From Hypomesus transpacificus (taxonomy: Eukaryota; Chordata; Actinopteri; Osmeriformes; Osmeridae): DNA of 64,000 nt. The position numbers were made by a program, and so were the translations under genes. Under the pieces are notes generated by a model. It ran no database searches. It saw only the letters and a program-made list of their open reading frames with translations, and was not told where the DNA came from. Of the stretch, positions 39,608 through 53,065 are shown piece by piece (position 1 is the stretch's first letter; each line of letters starts with the position of its first letter). The DNA is taken from positions 9,274,685 through 9,338,684 of the forward strand of contig NC_061066.1 of assembly GCF_021917145.1 (NCBI RefSeq). Direction: 5' to 3'.

Positions 39608-42280
39608 ACTAATCCTTCAGTTGGTCTCCTCTCTTCAGTAAACCAAGTCAGAGCACTTTTGGTCAAAGAGAATATGAAGTCAAACAAACATAAGGCTATG
39701 GTTCTTATTGCTATATTTCATCCAGGTACTGGTGGCAACCACACACCCACCGCAGGTGGGATGAACGGAACTCTGTTTCTAAGAAACGGGAAGCAAACAG
39801 AACTTCGGGCTCCGCCTCGATGTTCTAACAGAGTTCCACTGAGCGCAAGTGTTGGTTCAATAAAGTGTGTATGGTATAACTATACCAGAGTATTTAACAT
39901 TGTGCAGAGTATTCAGTATAAGAAGTCATAACAAAAGTATAGACATTACTACGAGTCCACAGCAATTCCAACATGTTGCTTTTGTAGCTGAGACAAAGGC
40001 GATACAGTAGTGATCTCAAAACATTCATATGATACTAATACCTCCCAGAAAAATGGTTGGTAATGGGCTTATTTATTAAGTAGCTTACAGTTGACGCTTT
40101 CACATTGGGTTAACAACAATACACACAAGTTTAAAAAATAGATCTAGAATTATATGAAATTAGAAAATTTCGTAATTGTCCTTTTAAAAGTTAAATAATT
40201 AGCCTAGCCCTGAAACTCACAGGCGACTTCTCTATTGTTATGAAAAACTGGCATCACATTCAAATGGCCTGTATCACATTTTGAAAAACATTGAAAAATG
40301 TTTGTACAAATAATAAAACGACAGCAAATGTATCGAACTGAGCAACTAGAACGTAAGTATTGTTAACGTATGTCTTCGACATGCATTCACAACGCTATGA
40401 ACTCACCTGTTGGAAGCAGGGTAGACTAGTGAATCTGCTCTGATGCTAACCTGCACTACTGTGCTAATTGGGGACACACCCTGACGCGTCACAGTAAACA
40501 GGTCGCGGATGTTATTGGATACACGCTCTCCTACAAAGAGTAAAGCATCAATGTTTTTATACAACTTGTCTCACCACACTTTACTCTGGTATAAGATTTA
40601 CAAAATCCTCACATTCGGAGTCTTAAAGTATATAATTACATGGTGTGGAACTATCAAGTGCAAACCGGTATGTGCACATAAGAGACGTCACGGGGCATAA
40701 CTTAATTTGTTGTCGTGAATCAGAATACTATTTCGTTTTATATTCAAGTGATTAGTCATCATACCAGAAATCGTGCCAGCATATGCAATATCAGTCAAAT
40801 TTGCAGGTCAAATACCAGTGTAACTAACTCTATACTGTGACCTTCCTCACCATAGGCGGTGTAAAACGACACCATGCAGATCCTGACGCTGCAGGGATGA
40901 CGGGAGGATGCTCCGCTCTTCTCACCTGATGACACCAAACCGCCCTACACGGTGGAGTTACAACACCCATCTTGTTACGGTTGAACTTTACTGCAACAAT
41001 TGGTTGACAGAAACAACCAAATCCAAAGGTTGGAATCAGTACAGATGACAAGAAAATAGTGATGTCATAAAGCTGAACAAACTACACTAGGACAATCACA
41101 ATCCTATGCTATATTATTAGGTCACTATTCATAAATCTAATTAAGCAATAAGCCCCAAGAGGCCGTGGTTTATGCTGATTTTAGAACAGGTAAGGGGAGT
41201 TGTTAGGCACGACGCGAAGCGGGGCTTATTGCTTTTCTAAAACTGTTACTACAAATATTTGATATGGTTTCATCAATAAAAACAATTAGAAACAAAATAG
41301 TTTAATAATAAACCGTCATTCTTCCGCTACTACAAAGTATAGTTCCTACATAAATCGTTGCCACGCAATAGCCAGATGGACATCTTTGCCGTCTTTTTCC
41401 ATTTGAAATATTCGATGCGCAGTAATATGGAGTGTTAAAGAATGTTATGAGGACAACCTGTGAGGTTATGCTGGATTTTACAACGGCATGGCCTTGATCA
41501 CAATCAAGGATGGGAACAACCAGTTTTAGAATTCACATTTTTATTATGAGTTTGTTTACTAAAACAATGTGTTGTATACTTACATACTATGTTCATATAT
41601 TAGTCAAGAGCTCAACTTACAAAAGAAAACATAACGTCAGCATATTTTAAGTGTTACACAAAGGTAAAAAATGAAATAAGACAAATGCCAAGAAATCCAA
41701 AATCCACCTTCATTGTTTAATAGTAGATAAGTGACTTAATATCACATCATATTAGAAAAGCACAAATACACGTAACTTGTCAAAACAGTTCCTATGACAT
41801 TAAAGCATTAATACATAAATTAAAACGTAAAAAATGAGGGGAGATATGTTGAGTAAACTATGCATTGGTGATTTAATCGTTTCAAGGAGTTTCTTCAGTG
41901 GAAAAGAGATGTTGTCATGTTCCAGTTTGACATGCTCACAGAAAGGTTCTACAAAACAATAAATGTCCCCACGTCCAGTTTCTATATATGTCCATGTTCT
42001 ATACACGTCTAATATTCAACTCTGAAATAGCACATAACACCAGTGAAAGAATAAGTCTGAATCCCAATACTAAGGTGGGTCAAAGGGTAGTATTGGGATT
42101 CAGTCTAAGTCTTAACTCATATTTATGGCTTATTGGCACATACACAAAACTCAACAAAAAAACTTTTCAGATCAACCCTTTTCTGGCAGATTAAAACCTT
42201 AAAAAAATCTGACTATTAGGATATATCATGTCGAGTGAGTGAGTGTGTTTGTGAGAGAGATAGAGAGAGCAAACTATAGT
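39608..42280. other. ocln upstream region and marveld2 3' flank
   Basis: Should contain the ocln promoter and any 5' UTR exon (39.6-40.5 kb) and the marveld2 3' UTR. A MITE-like repeat occupies 41143-41532. No other coding frame with homology is seen; the small frames are AT-rich and unconserved. Confidence 0.5.
41143..41532. mobile_element. MITE-like repeat with AAGCAATAAGCCCC inverted repeat
   Basis: AAGCAATAAGCCCC (41143-41156) is the exact inverse of GGGGCTTATTGCTT (41221-41234), forming a 92-bp palindromic module. The copy extends to a right end ATCACAATCAAGGATGGGAA CAACCAG near 41500-41532, shared with the copy at 34701-34778. No transposase. Family not assigned. Confidence 0.65.
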
Positions 42281-44910
42281 TTAGCTGAAACCATCATTCC
42301 AGTCCATGACCTTGTTGTATTCCTGGATCTTCTGCTTGATGTGAGATAGTTTGTTTTTCAGGTACTCACATCTCTCCTTCTTTTCCAGAAATGTAGGATC
42401 CTGGCAATGACACACACACACACACACACACACATTAGTCCCTAAAGTATTTTTTCTTTGGTGGTTTCATCATGAAACTCAAATCCACCTGTTCCATTTC
42501 CATGACATCATATACTTGAAAGGTGACAAATAAAATGCCAAATATTTTCATCTGACTGAGTTGCAAGCAGTGGGACCAGGTGGAGGGGGGAGGGCACCAG
42601 AAACTGACGCCACACCGACTACAGAAAGTACCTGATCTCTCGGTCATCCAACTGGTTCTACCAGTCCAAGCATGCGGGGGGGACACAGGGCTCAGAGCTG
42701 CAATGCTGTTTGAACCACTCGACACATTAGAAGACTGAATAGAAACAATCACTCACATTTCTCTTCCTCTGGTACTCCTGCACAATGGTGTTGATCCGTT
42801 CCTTCTCCTGAAACAGAGAGAGAGGATAGCTTAACAAACAAGAGGAAGTATTCTTCCACAAACAGGAAGCAAGGGTCCTACAACAACAGTATAAGGAGTA
42901 TCAATGTGTGTAGTCATTTGGCCAATAGCTTGTGTGTGTGTGTGTGTGTGTGTGTGAGGGGGTCACCTGCTGGCTGGAGGGGCGTGGGGGCAGGTTGCGC
43001 ATCATTTCATCCATGTCCTCAAACTTCCTGGACAGGGCCTGGACCTCGGCGTGCAGCTCCTTGTACTCGGCGTACTGGTCATTGAACACAGCCTTGTACT
43101 GGTCCCTCTCCTCTTCCGTACGGATGGTCGGGTACTTCCTGTGTGGACAGGAAAGCAAGAAATGAGTGGTGTGGGTGCAGCATCATCCCCAGTCCAAATG
43201 TAGGCAGTGATGGGACCTCAAGTTGATAGATTGTAGCAAATACGCAGAAACAAATGAAACACTTCTGGTATGTGACCTCACAGTAATGGTCGTTGACGTC
43301 TAACTGTAACCAGGACCCCAGCTGCACCTGTGTAGAAGGTACTCACGCCACGTAGTCCGCGATTACCAGGGGTTTGGGGATGTGTCCTGCGGGGATGTGC
43401 CCTCTCAGGATCTCCGGCTCCAGCAGACGCGGGGCGGGCGGCTGGGACTCCAGGCCTCCAGGGGGCAGCGTTGGCAGGGGGGTCCACTCAGACGTCCTGG
43501 AGCCCCCGTCCAGCTGGGAGGAAGATCTTCATGAACTCAAGATTCAGGCCAGAATTCAATTACTTTTTCTAAATAATCCCAACTTCATAACACAGCTAAC
43601 ATGTACTTACCATAGACAGTGGCAGAGCAGATCCAATAGTTTTCATCTGAGGAAAACAAAGTGATGAGTCAATAACTGCACTGCCTTCTAGAACAGCAAG
43701 ATTTGTATGGAAGAAGGTGCGTATGTGTATATGCGTGTGCCTTGACCTCCTGTTCCAGCGCCTCTCTCCTCTGCCGTGCAGCCTCATGCCTCCAGAGCTT
43801 CAGACACACAGCGCTGCTCACCAGGTACAGAAACATGTTGAAGAACAGGAAGATGATGGCGGCCGTCTGGCCCGCCTCAGTGCGGCAGAAAGCCCCGTTA
43901 ACGGGGTTGTTGAACACCGGGTAATAGCAGAGCCCTCCTCGGATGAGGTCGGTCACGTAGACCAGCGCCCCAGCCATGTAGAGGAGCCCCAGCACCAGGT
44001 TGATGGAGAACTCTGTCAGCGGCCACCAGGTGGAATCCAGGAGGATGGTGCGGTAGTACATGGTCATCCCCATCACCAGGACAATCACCGTCACCACCCA
44101 CACCAGTCCCGCCACCACCAGCACGAACGGCGTTTTGGGCCCGGTGTAGTTGACCGAGCCGCCAAACGCAGCTCCGCCCATCCCCCCAAACGCCCCCGGC
44201 TGGGAGTATCCGTACATGTTGAACCACTCGTTGTCCTTGTGTACGTAGGCGCAGACGCAGGCGAACACAGCAGCACCCAACAGTAGCTGCACACAGCCCA
44301 GGATCCTCAGAAGCCCCGCCCAGGACTTCATGTAGGCGTAGCGCAGGTGGTAGTCCTCCACGCGCTCACTGTACGTCATGGCCGAGCGGAAGGTCCGCTC
44401 AGAGTCCACAGCCTCCGCCCCCAGCAGCATGGCATCACGCTCCTTCTGGGAGTTGTAGCTGCCCCCAGAGCCCCCGTAGGGGTCCAGGTAGGAGTCGTGG
44501 AGAGAGAGTGCTGGGGAGTGCGGGGGCGAGCAGGGGATGCCCTCTGTCGTCTGATTGTCCTTCTCTGTGAGTGGCGGGGAGGGGAGAGGGGCCCAGGGCT
44601 TGCTGCTATGGTTACTGCCTTCACGGAAGAAGTTCTTGATGGAGTCTGGGATGAAGCGGCGGACGGGTTTGATGTCCATGGCATCCTGGTCCTCCTCCAG
44701 ATGCTCCTCGCTGGGGGCGGGGCCCACGGGGGGGGTCTCTGGCAGGGGGGGGGGCGGCAGGGGGCATGCGCTCAGGGCCAGCTCTGTTCCTCGCAGCTCC
44801 TCCAGCGGCCGTGGGGGCCAGGGGGGCTGTGGGGGCTCCCTCCACAGGGACCCCACAGGGACCTCATCATAGTGGGGGCCGAGCACATCGAAGCGGCCTG
44901 CAGCAGACAT
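42281..44910 (-). CDS. marveld2: Tricellulin (MARVEL domain-containing protein 2)
   Basis: Six coding exons in transcript order: 44910-43747, 43646-43611, 43513-43347, 43138-42967, 42807-42757 and 42400-42281. They give 569 residues; human has 558. The large first exon codes a Pro-rich cytoplasmic head with [16 protein letters not shown]. Four membrane spans follow at about 198-223, 261-283, 301-321 and 349-371, with [20 protein letters not shown] and [20 protein letters not shown] between them. The tail has [40 protein letters not shown] and the occludin/ELL coiled coil [20 protein letters not shown], ending [13 protein letters not shown]. Tricellulin seals tricellular contacts and organises occludin strands; human loss causes deafness DFNB49. 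A 5' UTR acceptor lies at 44928, so the first exon is non-coding and the promoter lies near 45.85-46 kb. Confidence 0.95.
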
Positions 44911-44927
44911 GCGAGCTGGAGCAGGGC

Positions 44928-47360
44928 CTGCAGGCTACACAGGAGCATTACATTGTATCAGAAGGTGACGCCTTCGTCGAGGCTACAGATAACTCGATAA
45001 CTAGATACAGATAACAGATAACCACCCAAAATGTTGGGTACCTGTCGGATACAATGGAACCTTAATCTTAACTAGAAAAAAGTCAGCAACAGCATTAAAA
45101 CATTCTCAAACTAGGGCTTGCAGTAAAGTCCTGGGAGTAGGAGATTGGGAACGGAACATAACCTTATTTTTTGTTACCCCAATATGGTGCCCATGTTAGA
45201 ATACATTATTCTTTCTTGACACATTAAAGAAGCCAGCAGCCAAAAAACATGAGAAACTAAAAAATGTGTAGCATACCTTTTCACAAACAGTCACTGGCCA
45301 CAATCACCTTGCCCATTGCTGCTCATTTGTTAAAGTTGTTTGGATCATCCCTCAGCTCTCTCGAATAAGGACAGACATTTCTTTTCAGAGCCAGAGATTC
45401 TTTTCATATAAGAATCATCACTAAACCTTTAAGATCTAGAAGACTGCGGTAATGTAGACACAAATTACTTATCAAATACGCCCATAGAACTGCCCCTCAA
45501 CCAACCTAAACCCTCAAGGAAAAGCTATTTATTTGATGGAAACCAGAAGGATATGCATTCCTAATGTGCAGCTCCTTCACTCACTAAGGACAGATGTATC
45601 TGATAATAGTCAACAACTCATAATTTAACATTTCGAGCTTGGCTTGTAATTCTGAGTAAAATATTTAACGCCGCCAGACTTCCTTCTACGAAATGTTCAC
45701 CGGTATTTACAGCAGGCAACACGAGAACAATTGATCTGGCATAATCTATCTATAACGTATGTAGTCTATATTAACATCAATTAGTGAACTATGCTCATTC
45801 TGACTTTTTAACAGATAACGTTCTCAAGTTATTATGAAATGCGGTTACCTGTTGAATTATCCACCTGTTTTCTCTCCGCCAATTATCTTCCGCAAAAGGA
45901 GCTGCAGGTACACGTATCACGTGACCGACCCCTCCTCGAGCTTGAGCCACGCTTTGTCTAAATTCTGACCTCGGGTCTGTTGGTGTTTTACAACGCTATT
46001 GTCAAAAGCTGAAATGTTGCATTAAACTGATCCTGTATCTGTTCCTTTTAGCACGTAGGCCTTCGGTTACTTGCGTCACACACCCCAGTCTGAGCAGACG
46101 AGCGAGAGCCCGTTTAACGCCCCAAGCTTGTAGTGGGTGGGGCGTCCTCTTCCAACATTACCGCTCTGGGGAAACCTTAGGAGGAATAACATGGTCCCGG
46201 TTCTTGGGACACCACCGGAGAGAAAATCAGCAAATGACGTACCCGAATGAAGAGAGTTCGTGTAACTTCGGCTCTTTAAATCGATTGTCATTGGTTTGCG
46301 CGTTTCCATGCCATTCAGAAATATACAACCGCGCAAATCGCAATTAATATCTGAAATGTATGAGCCGGTGTCGTGCCAAGGCACTTATCCCCGCCAGGAT
46401 TTGTATCCCCTGGCCGCGGGAGCGTGCGTGCACTCAGTGAAGCGGAGTTTAACTGCTGCACTTTGAATTCACCTCTTAAATGGCGACGTGGAAGACTCGA
46501 CAGGGTTTTCCATAGCAACAAGGGACTCATTTATCTACATAAATACGTTTATTTGTCTGTTACTGTTAATGTGTCATTTAAAAATTGTGGATTAATCGAC
46601 AGTGTTTTCCAAAGTTCCATATTGCCATGCACCTTAGCTACATAGGCCGACGGATATCTATGTGTCTCGACATCACATGCAGGTTTATGAACAATATTTT
46701 CTTCACTGTGGACTGTGGGGTGGGTGGTGAAGTGACGCGGGTGGACTGGGGGAGAGGGGGGGGGGGGGGGGGTTAGCGGCGCGAGTGCGGGCCGAGCTCA
46801 GGAGGATGAGGGAGGTGGAGAGGGTGAGGTTCGGTTTCCATGCGGCCTTAGAGCAGTGGAAGTTTTTATTTTCTGAGAGATGTCTGTGGTTTTGTTGTGA
46901 GTTGTGTTTGTGTTGGTTTTCTACTGTTTTTTTGTTTTCCTTGACCGTTGTGGTCCATGTGGTCCATGGTCTGTGTTGGTTGTGACTTAATAAATACATA
47001 AACAATATGTTATTTACACAGATAACTGACATAACCTAACCCTCTATAACAAAACAAGGATAATGTGAGACATCCTGGCGCTCCTGCGAAGGGGTGCTTT
47101 TCATGGCAGCCGTGCATCTGATGGCACAACACCGGCACTGGACACAATTCCCCCATTTAAAGATGCTTTCTGTTTGTAATCCCCTCTGATGTCATGTTGG
47201 GGTTGTGAAGGAGGGGCTGGAGGGGGCCGGTCCGCCGCACAGACCGACAGCTGCCGAGCAAAGCAGAGAGAGAGAGAGAGGCAGAGAAGATGGTGGATTT
47301 GCAAGGAGTGGAACGGACCGCCAGTTTGCAGACGCATCGTTACTGAAACACTGGTGAGAC
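44928..47360. promoter_or_regulatory. marveld2 5' intron and divergent promoter region
   Basis: The marveld2 5' intron runs from 44928 to about 45850, where a GTAACC donor (minus) follows a possible leader exon. 46.0-47.4 kb is relatively rich in CpG, with a G homopolymer at about 46757-46772. At about 47.22-47.35 kb a GAGAGAG-containing segment ends in CACTG|GTGAGA, a plausible plus-strand non-coding exon and donor that could be the apba1 leader. This is inference only. Confidence 0.35.
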
Positions 47361-49019
47361 AAATTTGCTTTGATTTCTGTTCGTTGCTTGTTGGTACACC
47401 ACTGTCAGAGTGCGTCAATGCAGACCGTGTTATTCCGATCTGCCGGATACTTTCCTGCATGCGTTGGTTGTGTTTGAAATCGTCTGGCCGACCGGTACTC
47501 GAGGAGGGGCCGGTGAAAAGATGCTGACACTTTGTCTCGGTGTTTTACGGGGATTTTGTAGCAGATATAAGAAAACGCCCCTGTCAATCAATGTATGAAT
47601 GATTTTACACCGAGGGCCGGAGTCTTTTTCGTCACCGCCCACTTTGTTGACACATAACTAAAGCATATGCGAGGCAAATAAAAGCTCGAGAACGGTGCAG
47701 GTGTTACTCAAAACACATCCATCAAGTTCTATCAGCCGCAATCTAGGCTATTAATATACTGGGCTACAATTGCTTTGGGATTTCTATTTTAACTTAAATC
47801 GAACAGACTTGCGCATAGAGTATAGTTGCAAGTTATTTCGCTTATTCTGTTTTCTCTGTACGTGTGGCGTCTAAGCAATTGGCTTTTTGCTTGACAATTT
47901 TCATTCAGTGCAAACTTAATCATATAGCATCAGGCGCCATAGACCTGCGGTACTAGTTGTTAAACTATATGCAGACAGAACCCCAGGTTTTTGTAACAAG
48001 TGAGCAGTCATTTGTTGGCTTGTTGAGAGGGAGAGCTACTTGTCCGCACCGCAGCTGCTACAAATGGCTAGAGACCGTTGGTGTTTTTGCCAAATAGTGC
48101 GCTATACAGTTTGTGAGATGATGTTGAATGGCGGATGAATAGGCTACGCAAGCGTCCTAGGTGCTCTACGGATTTGCCTCGTTGCCAAAAACATTTTATA
48201 ACGCTCTTACGTAGCAGGTGAAAGGAAAATAACCAAAGTTGTTGAAGTTTTTCTTTGTCTGGAGTAATTTCCTGGCTTGTCTGCTTTTTGTTTTATGCAA
48301 AAGCATCTTTTAGGCCTCTCTCTCGCTGCCTTATAGGTACTGTAGCGTCACGTCACTCCTTTTCACTGATGGAGCCGATGCAGGTACGCCAGAGATCGTA
48401 CTCAAGGGCTGGCTTGGAGATGACTAGTCCTGGATGTTTTGTAGGTTTAAGAAGAAGCCCTTCCTATGTGCCTCCCTGAACAATGGAAATAAGCATTGAT
48501 CGTTGTCTGTCTGGGATTTACTGCTGTTTTGTATTCCTTTATATACATTAAATACACTTTGAATTTGTACTAATGTCTTTATTAGGCTATGTGTATTTCT
48601 CAGGATAGAAACCATTTAACTTTCCAGTGGCATTCTGTGGACTCAAGTTTATCACTGCATCAATAGCTCACTTATCCTATCCACACTATATTTGCACTTC
48701 TCAATGGCAGTATAGCTTATGTTTTAATATTGTTCTTGGTTTCCGAGCTTGTGTCTGCGTGTTCCTGTGTTTACAGGGCTGCTGCTGCTGTTGGTTAGGG
48801 TTAGTCCTCCATGCTGGCTGCGGCTGAAGCGGTCTGGTTGCCTTGGCTACCGTCTCCGCAAGCTAGCATTGATTACTCGTCTCCTCATCACCGCACGTTG
48901 GCATTGGCAACCTGTAATCAGCGGACCAACACGGTCCTGTCTGGCCTTTTCAGGAGAGGAAGTCGTTTCCACTTTGGCAACCACTCCTGGCCGTTTGTCT
49001 TGTATAATGGGATATGGAC

Positions 49020-49475
49020 AAACATACTTGAATTGGTGTAACTGAAGGATTGAGGAGAGGCAGAATAGGGTTAGGGTTAGGTTGGTGTAACTGAAGGTTT
49101 GAGGAGAGGCAGAATAGGGTTAGGGTTAGGTTGGTGTAACTGAAGGATTGAGGAGAGGCAGAATAGGGTTAGGGTTAGGTTGGTGTAACTGAAGGTTTGA
49201 GGAGAGGCAGAATAGGGTTAGGTTGGTGTAACTGAAGGATTGAGGAGAGGCAGAATAGGGTGAGGGTTAGGTTGGTGTAACTGAAGGATTGAGGAGAGGC
49301 AGAATAGGGTTAGGGTTAGGTTGGTGTAACTGAAGGTTTGAGGAGAGGCAGAATAGGGTTAAGTTGGTGTAACTGAAGGTTTGAGGAGAGGCAGAATAGG
49401 GTTAGGTTGGTGTAACTGAAGGTTTGAGGAGAGGCAGAATAGGGTTAGGGTTAGGTTGGTGTAACTGAAGGTTGG
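49020..49475. repeat. ~55-bp array with TTAGGG, 8-9 copies
   Basis: Units of GTTGGTGTAACTGAAGGATT GAGGAGAGGCAGAATAGGGT TAGGGTTAG, differing mainly in the number of GGGTTA repeats. Confidence 0.93.
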
Positions 49476-49754
49476 AGGAGAGCCAGAATTTCCCAGGAGA
49501 GGCCAGACAATTGCCAACCAGCTAAGAGGCTGGGGGGCTGGGGCAGTCTGGGGATGAAAGCTTGACTAGCTATGAAGTAACTGTGGGCTAGCTAAAAAAC
49601 TGTGGGCTAGCCAAATAACTGTGGGCTAGCTAAAACAAATTTAGAGATGAAAAATATCTATACCACTCACAGTCTCTTTGAAGGTGAGATTCATCTACCA
49701 CACACACACACAGTCTCTTTTGAAGGTGAGATTCATCCTCTGTCTTCACATGAA

Positions 49755-51650
49755 CTGAGGTGCCACAACCTCCACACCTCCAACCTCCACAACCTCTCCA
49801 ACCTCCACACCTCCACACCCTCCAACTTCCACAACCTCCAACCTCCACACCCTCTCTAACCTCTCCAAACCTCCACACCTCCCCAACATCCCCAACCTCT
49901 CCAACCTCCACACCTCCCCAACCTCTACAACCTCCACACCCTCCAACTTCCACAACCTCCACACCTCCACAACCTCTCCAACCTCCACACCTCCCCAACC
50001 TCCACAACCTCTCCAACCTCCACACCCTCCAACTTCCACACCTTCCAATCTCCACACCCTTTCCAACCTCCACACCCTCAAACTTCCACAACCTCCACAC
50101 CTCCGCAACCTCTTCAACCTCCACAACATCTCCAACCTCCACACCCTCCAACTTCCACACCCTCCAAACTTCACAACCTCTACAACCTCCAACCTCCACA
50201 CCTCCGCAACCTCTCCAACCTCCACACCTCCACAACTTCTCCAACCACCACAACCTCTCCAACCTCCACACCCTCCAACTTCCACAACCTCCAACCTCCA
50301 CACCTCCACACCTCCACAACCTCCACACCTCCGCAACCTCTCCAACCTCCACACCTCCACAACCTCTCCAACCTCCACACCTCCACAACCTCTCCAACCT
50401 CCACAACCTCTCCAACCTCCACACCTCCACACCCTCCAACTTCCACAACCTCCAACCTCCACACCCTCTCTAACCTCTCCAACCTCCACACCTCCACACC
50501 CTCCAACTTCCACAACCTCCAACCTCCACACCCTCTCTAACCTCTCCAAACCTCCACACCTCCCCAACATCCCCAACCTCTCCAACCTCCACACCTCCCC
50601 AACCTCTCCAACCTCCACACCTCCCCAACCTCCACAACCTCTCCAACCTCCACACCCTCCAACTTCCACACCTTCCAATCTCCACACCCTTTCCAACCTC
50701 CACACCCTCAAACTTCCACAACCTCCACACCTCCGCAACCTCTTCAACCTCCACAACATCTCCAACCTCCACACCCTCCAACTTCCACACCCTCCAAACT
50801 TCACAACCTCTACAACCTCCAACCTCCACAACCTCTCCAACCTCCACACCTCCACAACTTCTCCAACCACCACAACCTCTCCAACCTCCACACCCTCCAA
50901 CTTCCACAACCTCCAACCTCCACACCTCCACAACCTCCACACCTCCACAACCTCTCCAACCTCCACACCTCCACAACCTCTCCAACCTCCACACCTCCAC
51001 AACCTCTCCAACCTCCACAACCTCTCCAACCTCCACACCTCCACACCCTCCAACTTCCACAACCTCCAACCTCCACACCCTCTCTAACCTCTCCAAACCT
51101 CCACAACCTCCACACCTCCCCAACCTCTCCAACCTCCACACCTCCCCAACATCTACAACCTCCACACCCTCCAACTTCCACAACCTCCAACCTCCACACC
51201 TCCCCAACCTCCCCAACCTCCACAACCTCTCCAACCTCCCCAACCTCCACAACCTCTCCAACCTCCACACCCTTTCCAACCTCCACAACCTCCAACCTCC
51301 ACAACCTCCACACCTCCGCAACCTCTCCAACCTCTACAACATCTCCAACCTCCACACCCTCCAACTTCCACACCCTCCAAACTCCACAACCTCTACAACC
51401 TCCAACCTCCACACCTCCGCAACCTCTCCAACCTCCACACCTCCACAACCTCTCCAACAACCACAGCCTCTCCAACCTCCACACCCTCCAACTTCCACAA
51501 CCTCCAACCTCCAACCTCCACACCTCCACAACCTCCACACCTCCGCAACCTCTCCAACCTCCACACCTCCGCAACCTCTCCAACCTCCACACCTCCACAA
51601 CCTCTCCAACCTCCACAACCTCTCCAACCTCCACAACCTCTCCAACCTCC
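49755..51650. repeat. 1.9-kb AACCTCCACACCTCC satellite
   Basis: Tandem variants of CCAACCTCCACACCTCCACA with strong strand asymmetry (almost no G on plus). There is a higher-order period: the segment starting CTCTCCAAACCTCCACACCT at 49861 recurs at 50542, offset 681 bp. The very long minus-strand frames (GGCGGVEVGEV type) are translations of the repeat; no splice sites or homology. Confidence 0.95.
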
Positions 51651-51659
51651 AGCTCCAGC

Positions 51660-52250
51660 TGTGTGGATGGATGTGTAACATGTTTATCCGGCAGATTTGT
51701 GTGTCTGTAATGTTTTTAGGTCAGTTTCTACTGGCCTCCTAGTATTGTCTGATGGTAGGAGGGTCTGACAGGAGGAGGAGAGAGGAGGGGGATACAGGAG
51801 GGGAAAAAGGATGAGTAGAGAGAGGAATTATAGTCATTATCAATGTGGGCTCCAACCAGGAAGCATATCTTGAAGACCACACACTGTTCCACTGCATGTT
51901 CACACACATCACTCCTCACTTTCAGTTCACGCTCCAATGAAACAAAAGGAGAGATGTTTTTTAAATGAGAATTGTGTGACTGTGCAGAAATGACCATTTC
52001 ATTTTTCTTCTTTATTGAGGATTTTCTGATTCTATTGCCAGATGTTTGGTTTCACAAACAGTACATTACATAGGGGTTGTTGATCATAAGTGAACCAAAA
52101 GGTTTCCTGACACAACCTACTCTGTCAGTTTTATATTTACATTAATTCTGAATATGTTCATGTTCACATCAGAAACATGATAAAACGATTTACAATGTTA
52201 CATTTTAGAACCAACAGTCATAATCGAGAATTTTGAGATTTTTGTTATAT
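51660..52250. other. Unassigned repeat-poor stretch
   Basis: AT-rich, unique-looking DNA between the satellite and a SINE-like copy. No gene recognised. Probably intron of apba1. Confidence 0.4.
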
Positions 52251-52252
52251 AC

Positions 52253-52310
52253 ATTTATATTTACATTTATGCATTTAGCAGACGCTTTTATCCAAAGCGA
52301 CTTCCAAGTT
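52253..52310 (+). repeat. SINE-like teleost core repeat (copy 3)
   Basis: TTTATGCATTTAGCAGACGC TTTTATCCAAAGCGACTTCC, nearly identical to the copy at 13676-13731 in ccdc125. Confidence 0.7.
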
Positions 52311-52660
52311 ACCCTGCTTTGCTATACATGACCCTGCTTTGCTTCCACCATATTTGGGTGTGCTCACGCCTTCGACAAGCACAACCATTGTTCTCTCAGA
52401 ATCAGAATGGGTTCTATTCGCCATGAAAGTTTGCATACAATAAACATATAGGAATCTTAAATTTAAATATGAGGACTAACTATTTCTAAGGGTACGTAAC
52501 TAGCAATAACTAAGTGGAATTAGAATAAAAGTAACATTTACAATAAAATACGTTTTTACAATATAAAAATACAAGAAATACAAATATGACAAAATACAAA
52601 TGGTACAAGATACAATTTTGTGATGCAGTGCAAAAAGCAATGTGTTTTAACGACATTTAG

Positions 52661-53065
52661 TCATAAAAGTCTGTGTAAACCCTTGGCCTTATTGAAGAGG
52701 CCAACAGCAGTAGGGAAGAAACTGTTTTCGTGGCGTGAGGTATTGGTCCTGATCGACTGCAGCCTTTTGCCGGAGGGGAGTGGCTGAAACAGGGAGTGTC
52801 CAGGCTGGGAGGAGTCGGCCACAATCTTCCTCGCTCGCCTCAGGGTCCTCGAGGTGTGCAGGTCCTCGAGGGAAAGCAGATGGCAGCAAATCACCTTCTC
52901 CGCAGAGCGGATGATACGCTGCAGCCTGCTCTTGTCCTTGGCAGCGTCAGCAGCGTACCAGACGGTGATGGAGAAGGTGAGGATGGACTCAATGATGGCT
53001 GTGTAAAAGTGCACCATCATTGTCTTTGGCAGGTTGAATTTCAATCCTCTGTTGTGCTTTCTTGA
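52661..53065 (-). mobile_element. 3' fragment of a non-LTR retrotransposon ORF2
   Basis: An uninterrupted minus-strand frame of about 130 codons with FYTAIIESILTFSITVWYAA, RLQRIIRSAEKVI, SLEDLHTSRTLRRARKI, SLFQPLPSGKRLQSIRTNT and HENSFFPTAVGLFNKA. This is the typical C-terminal end of LINE ORF2 proteins (CR1/L2-like group) in fish. No reverse transcriptase motifs remain; the copy is 5'-truncated, as expected for target-primed insertion. Confidence 0.85.

Noticed and set aside
48811-49041. Possible small coding exon (MLAAAEAVWLPWLPSPQ...)
   Set aside because: No similarity to the Mint1 N-terminus or any family I recognise, and it runs into a TTAGGG array.
49630-51681. Frames up to 438 codons rich in Gly, Val, Glu, Trp and Arg
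   Set aside because: Repeat translation of a G-depleted satellite on the opposite strand; open on several frames and without homology.
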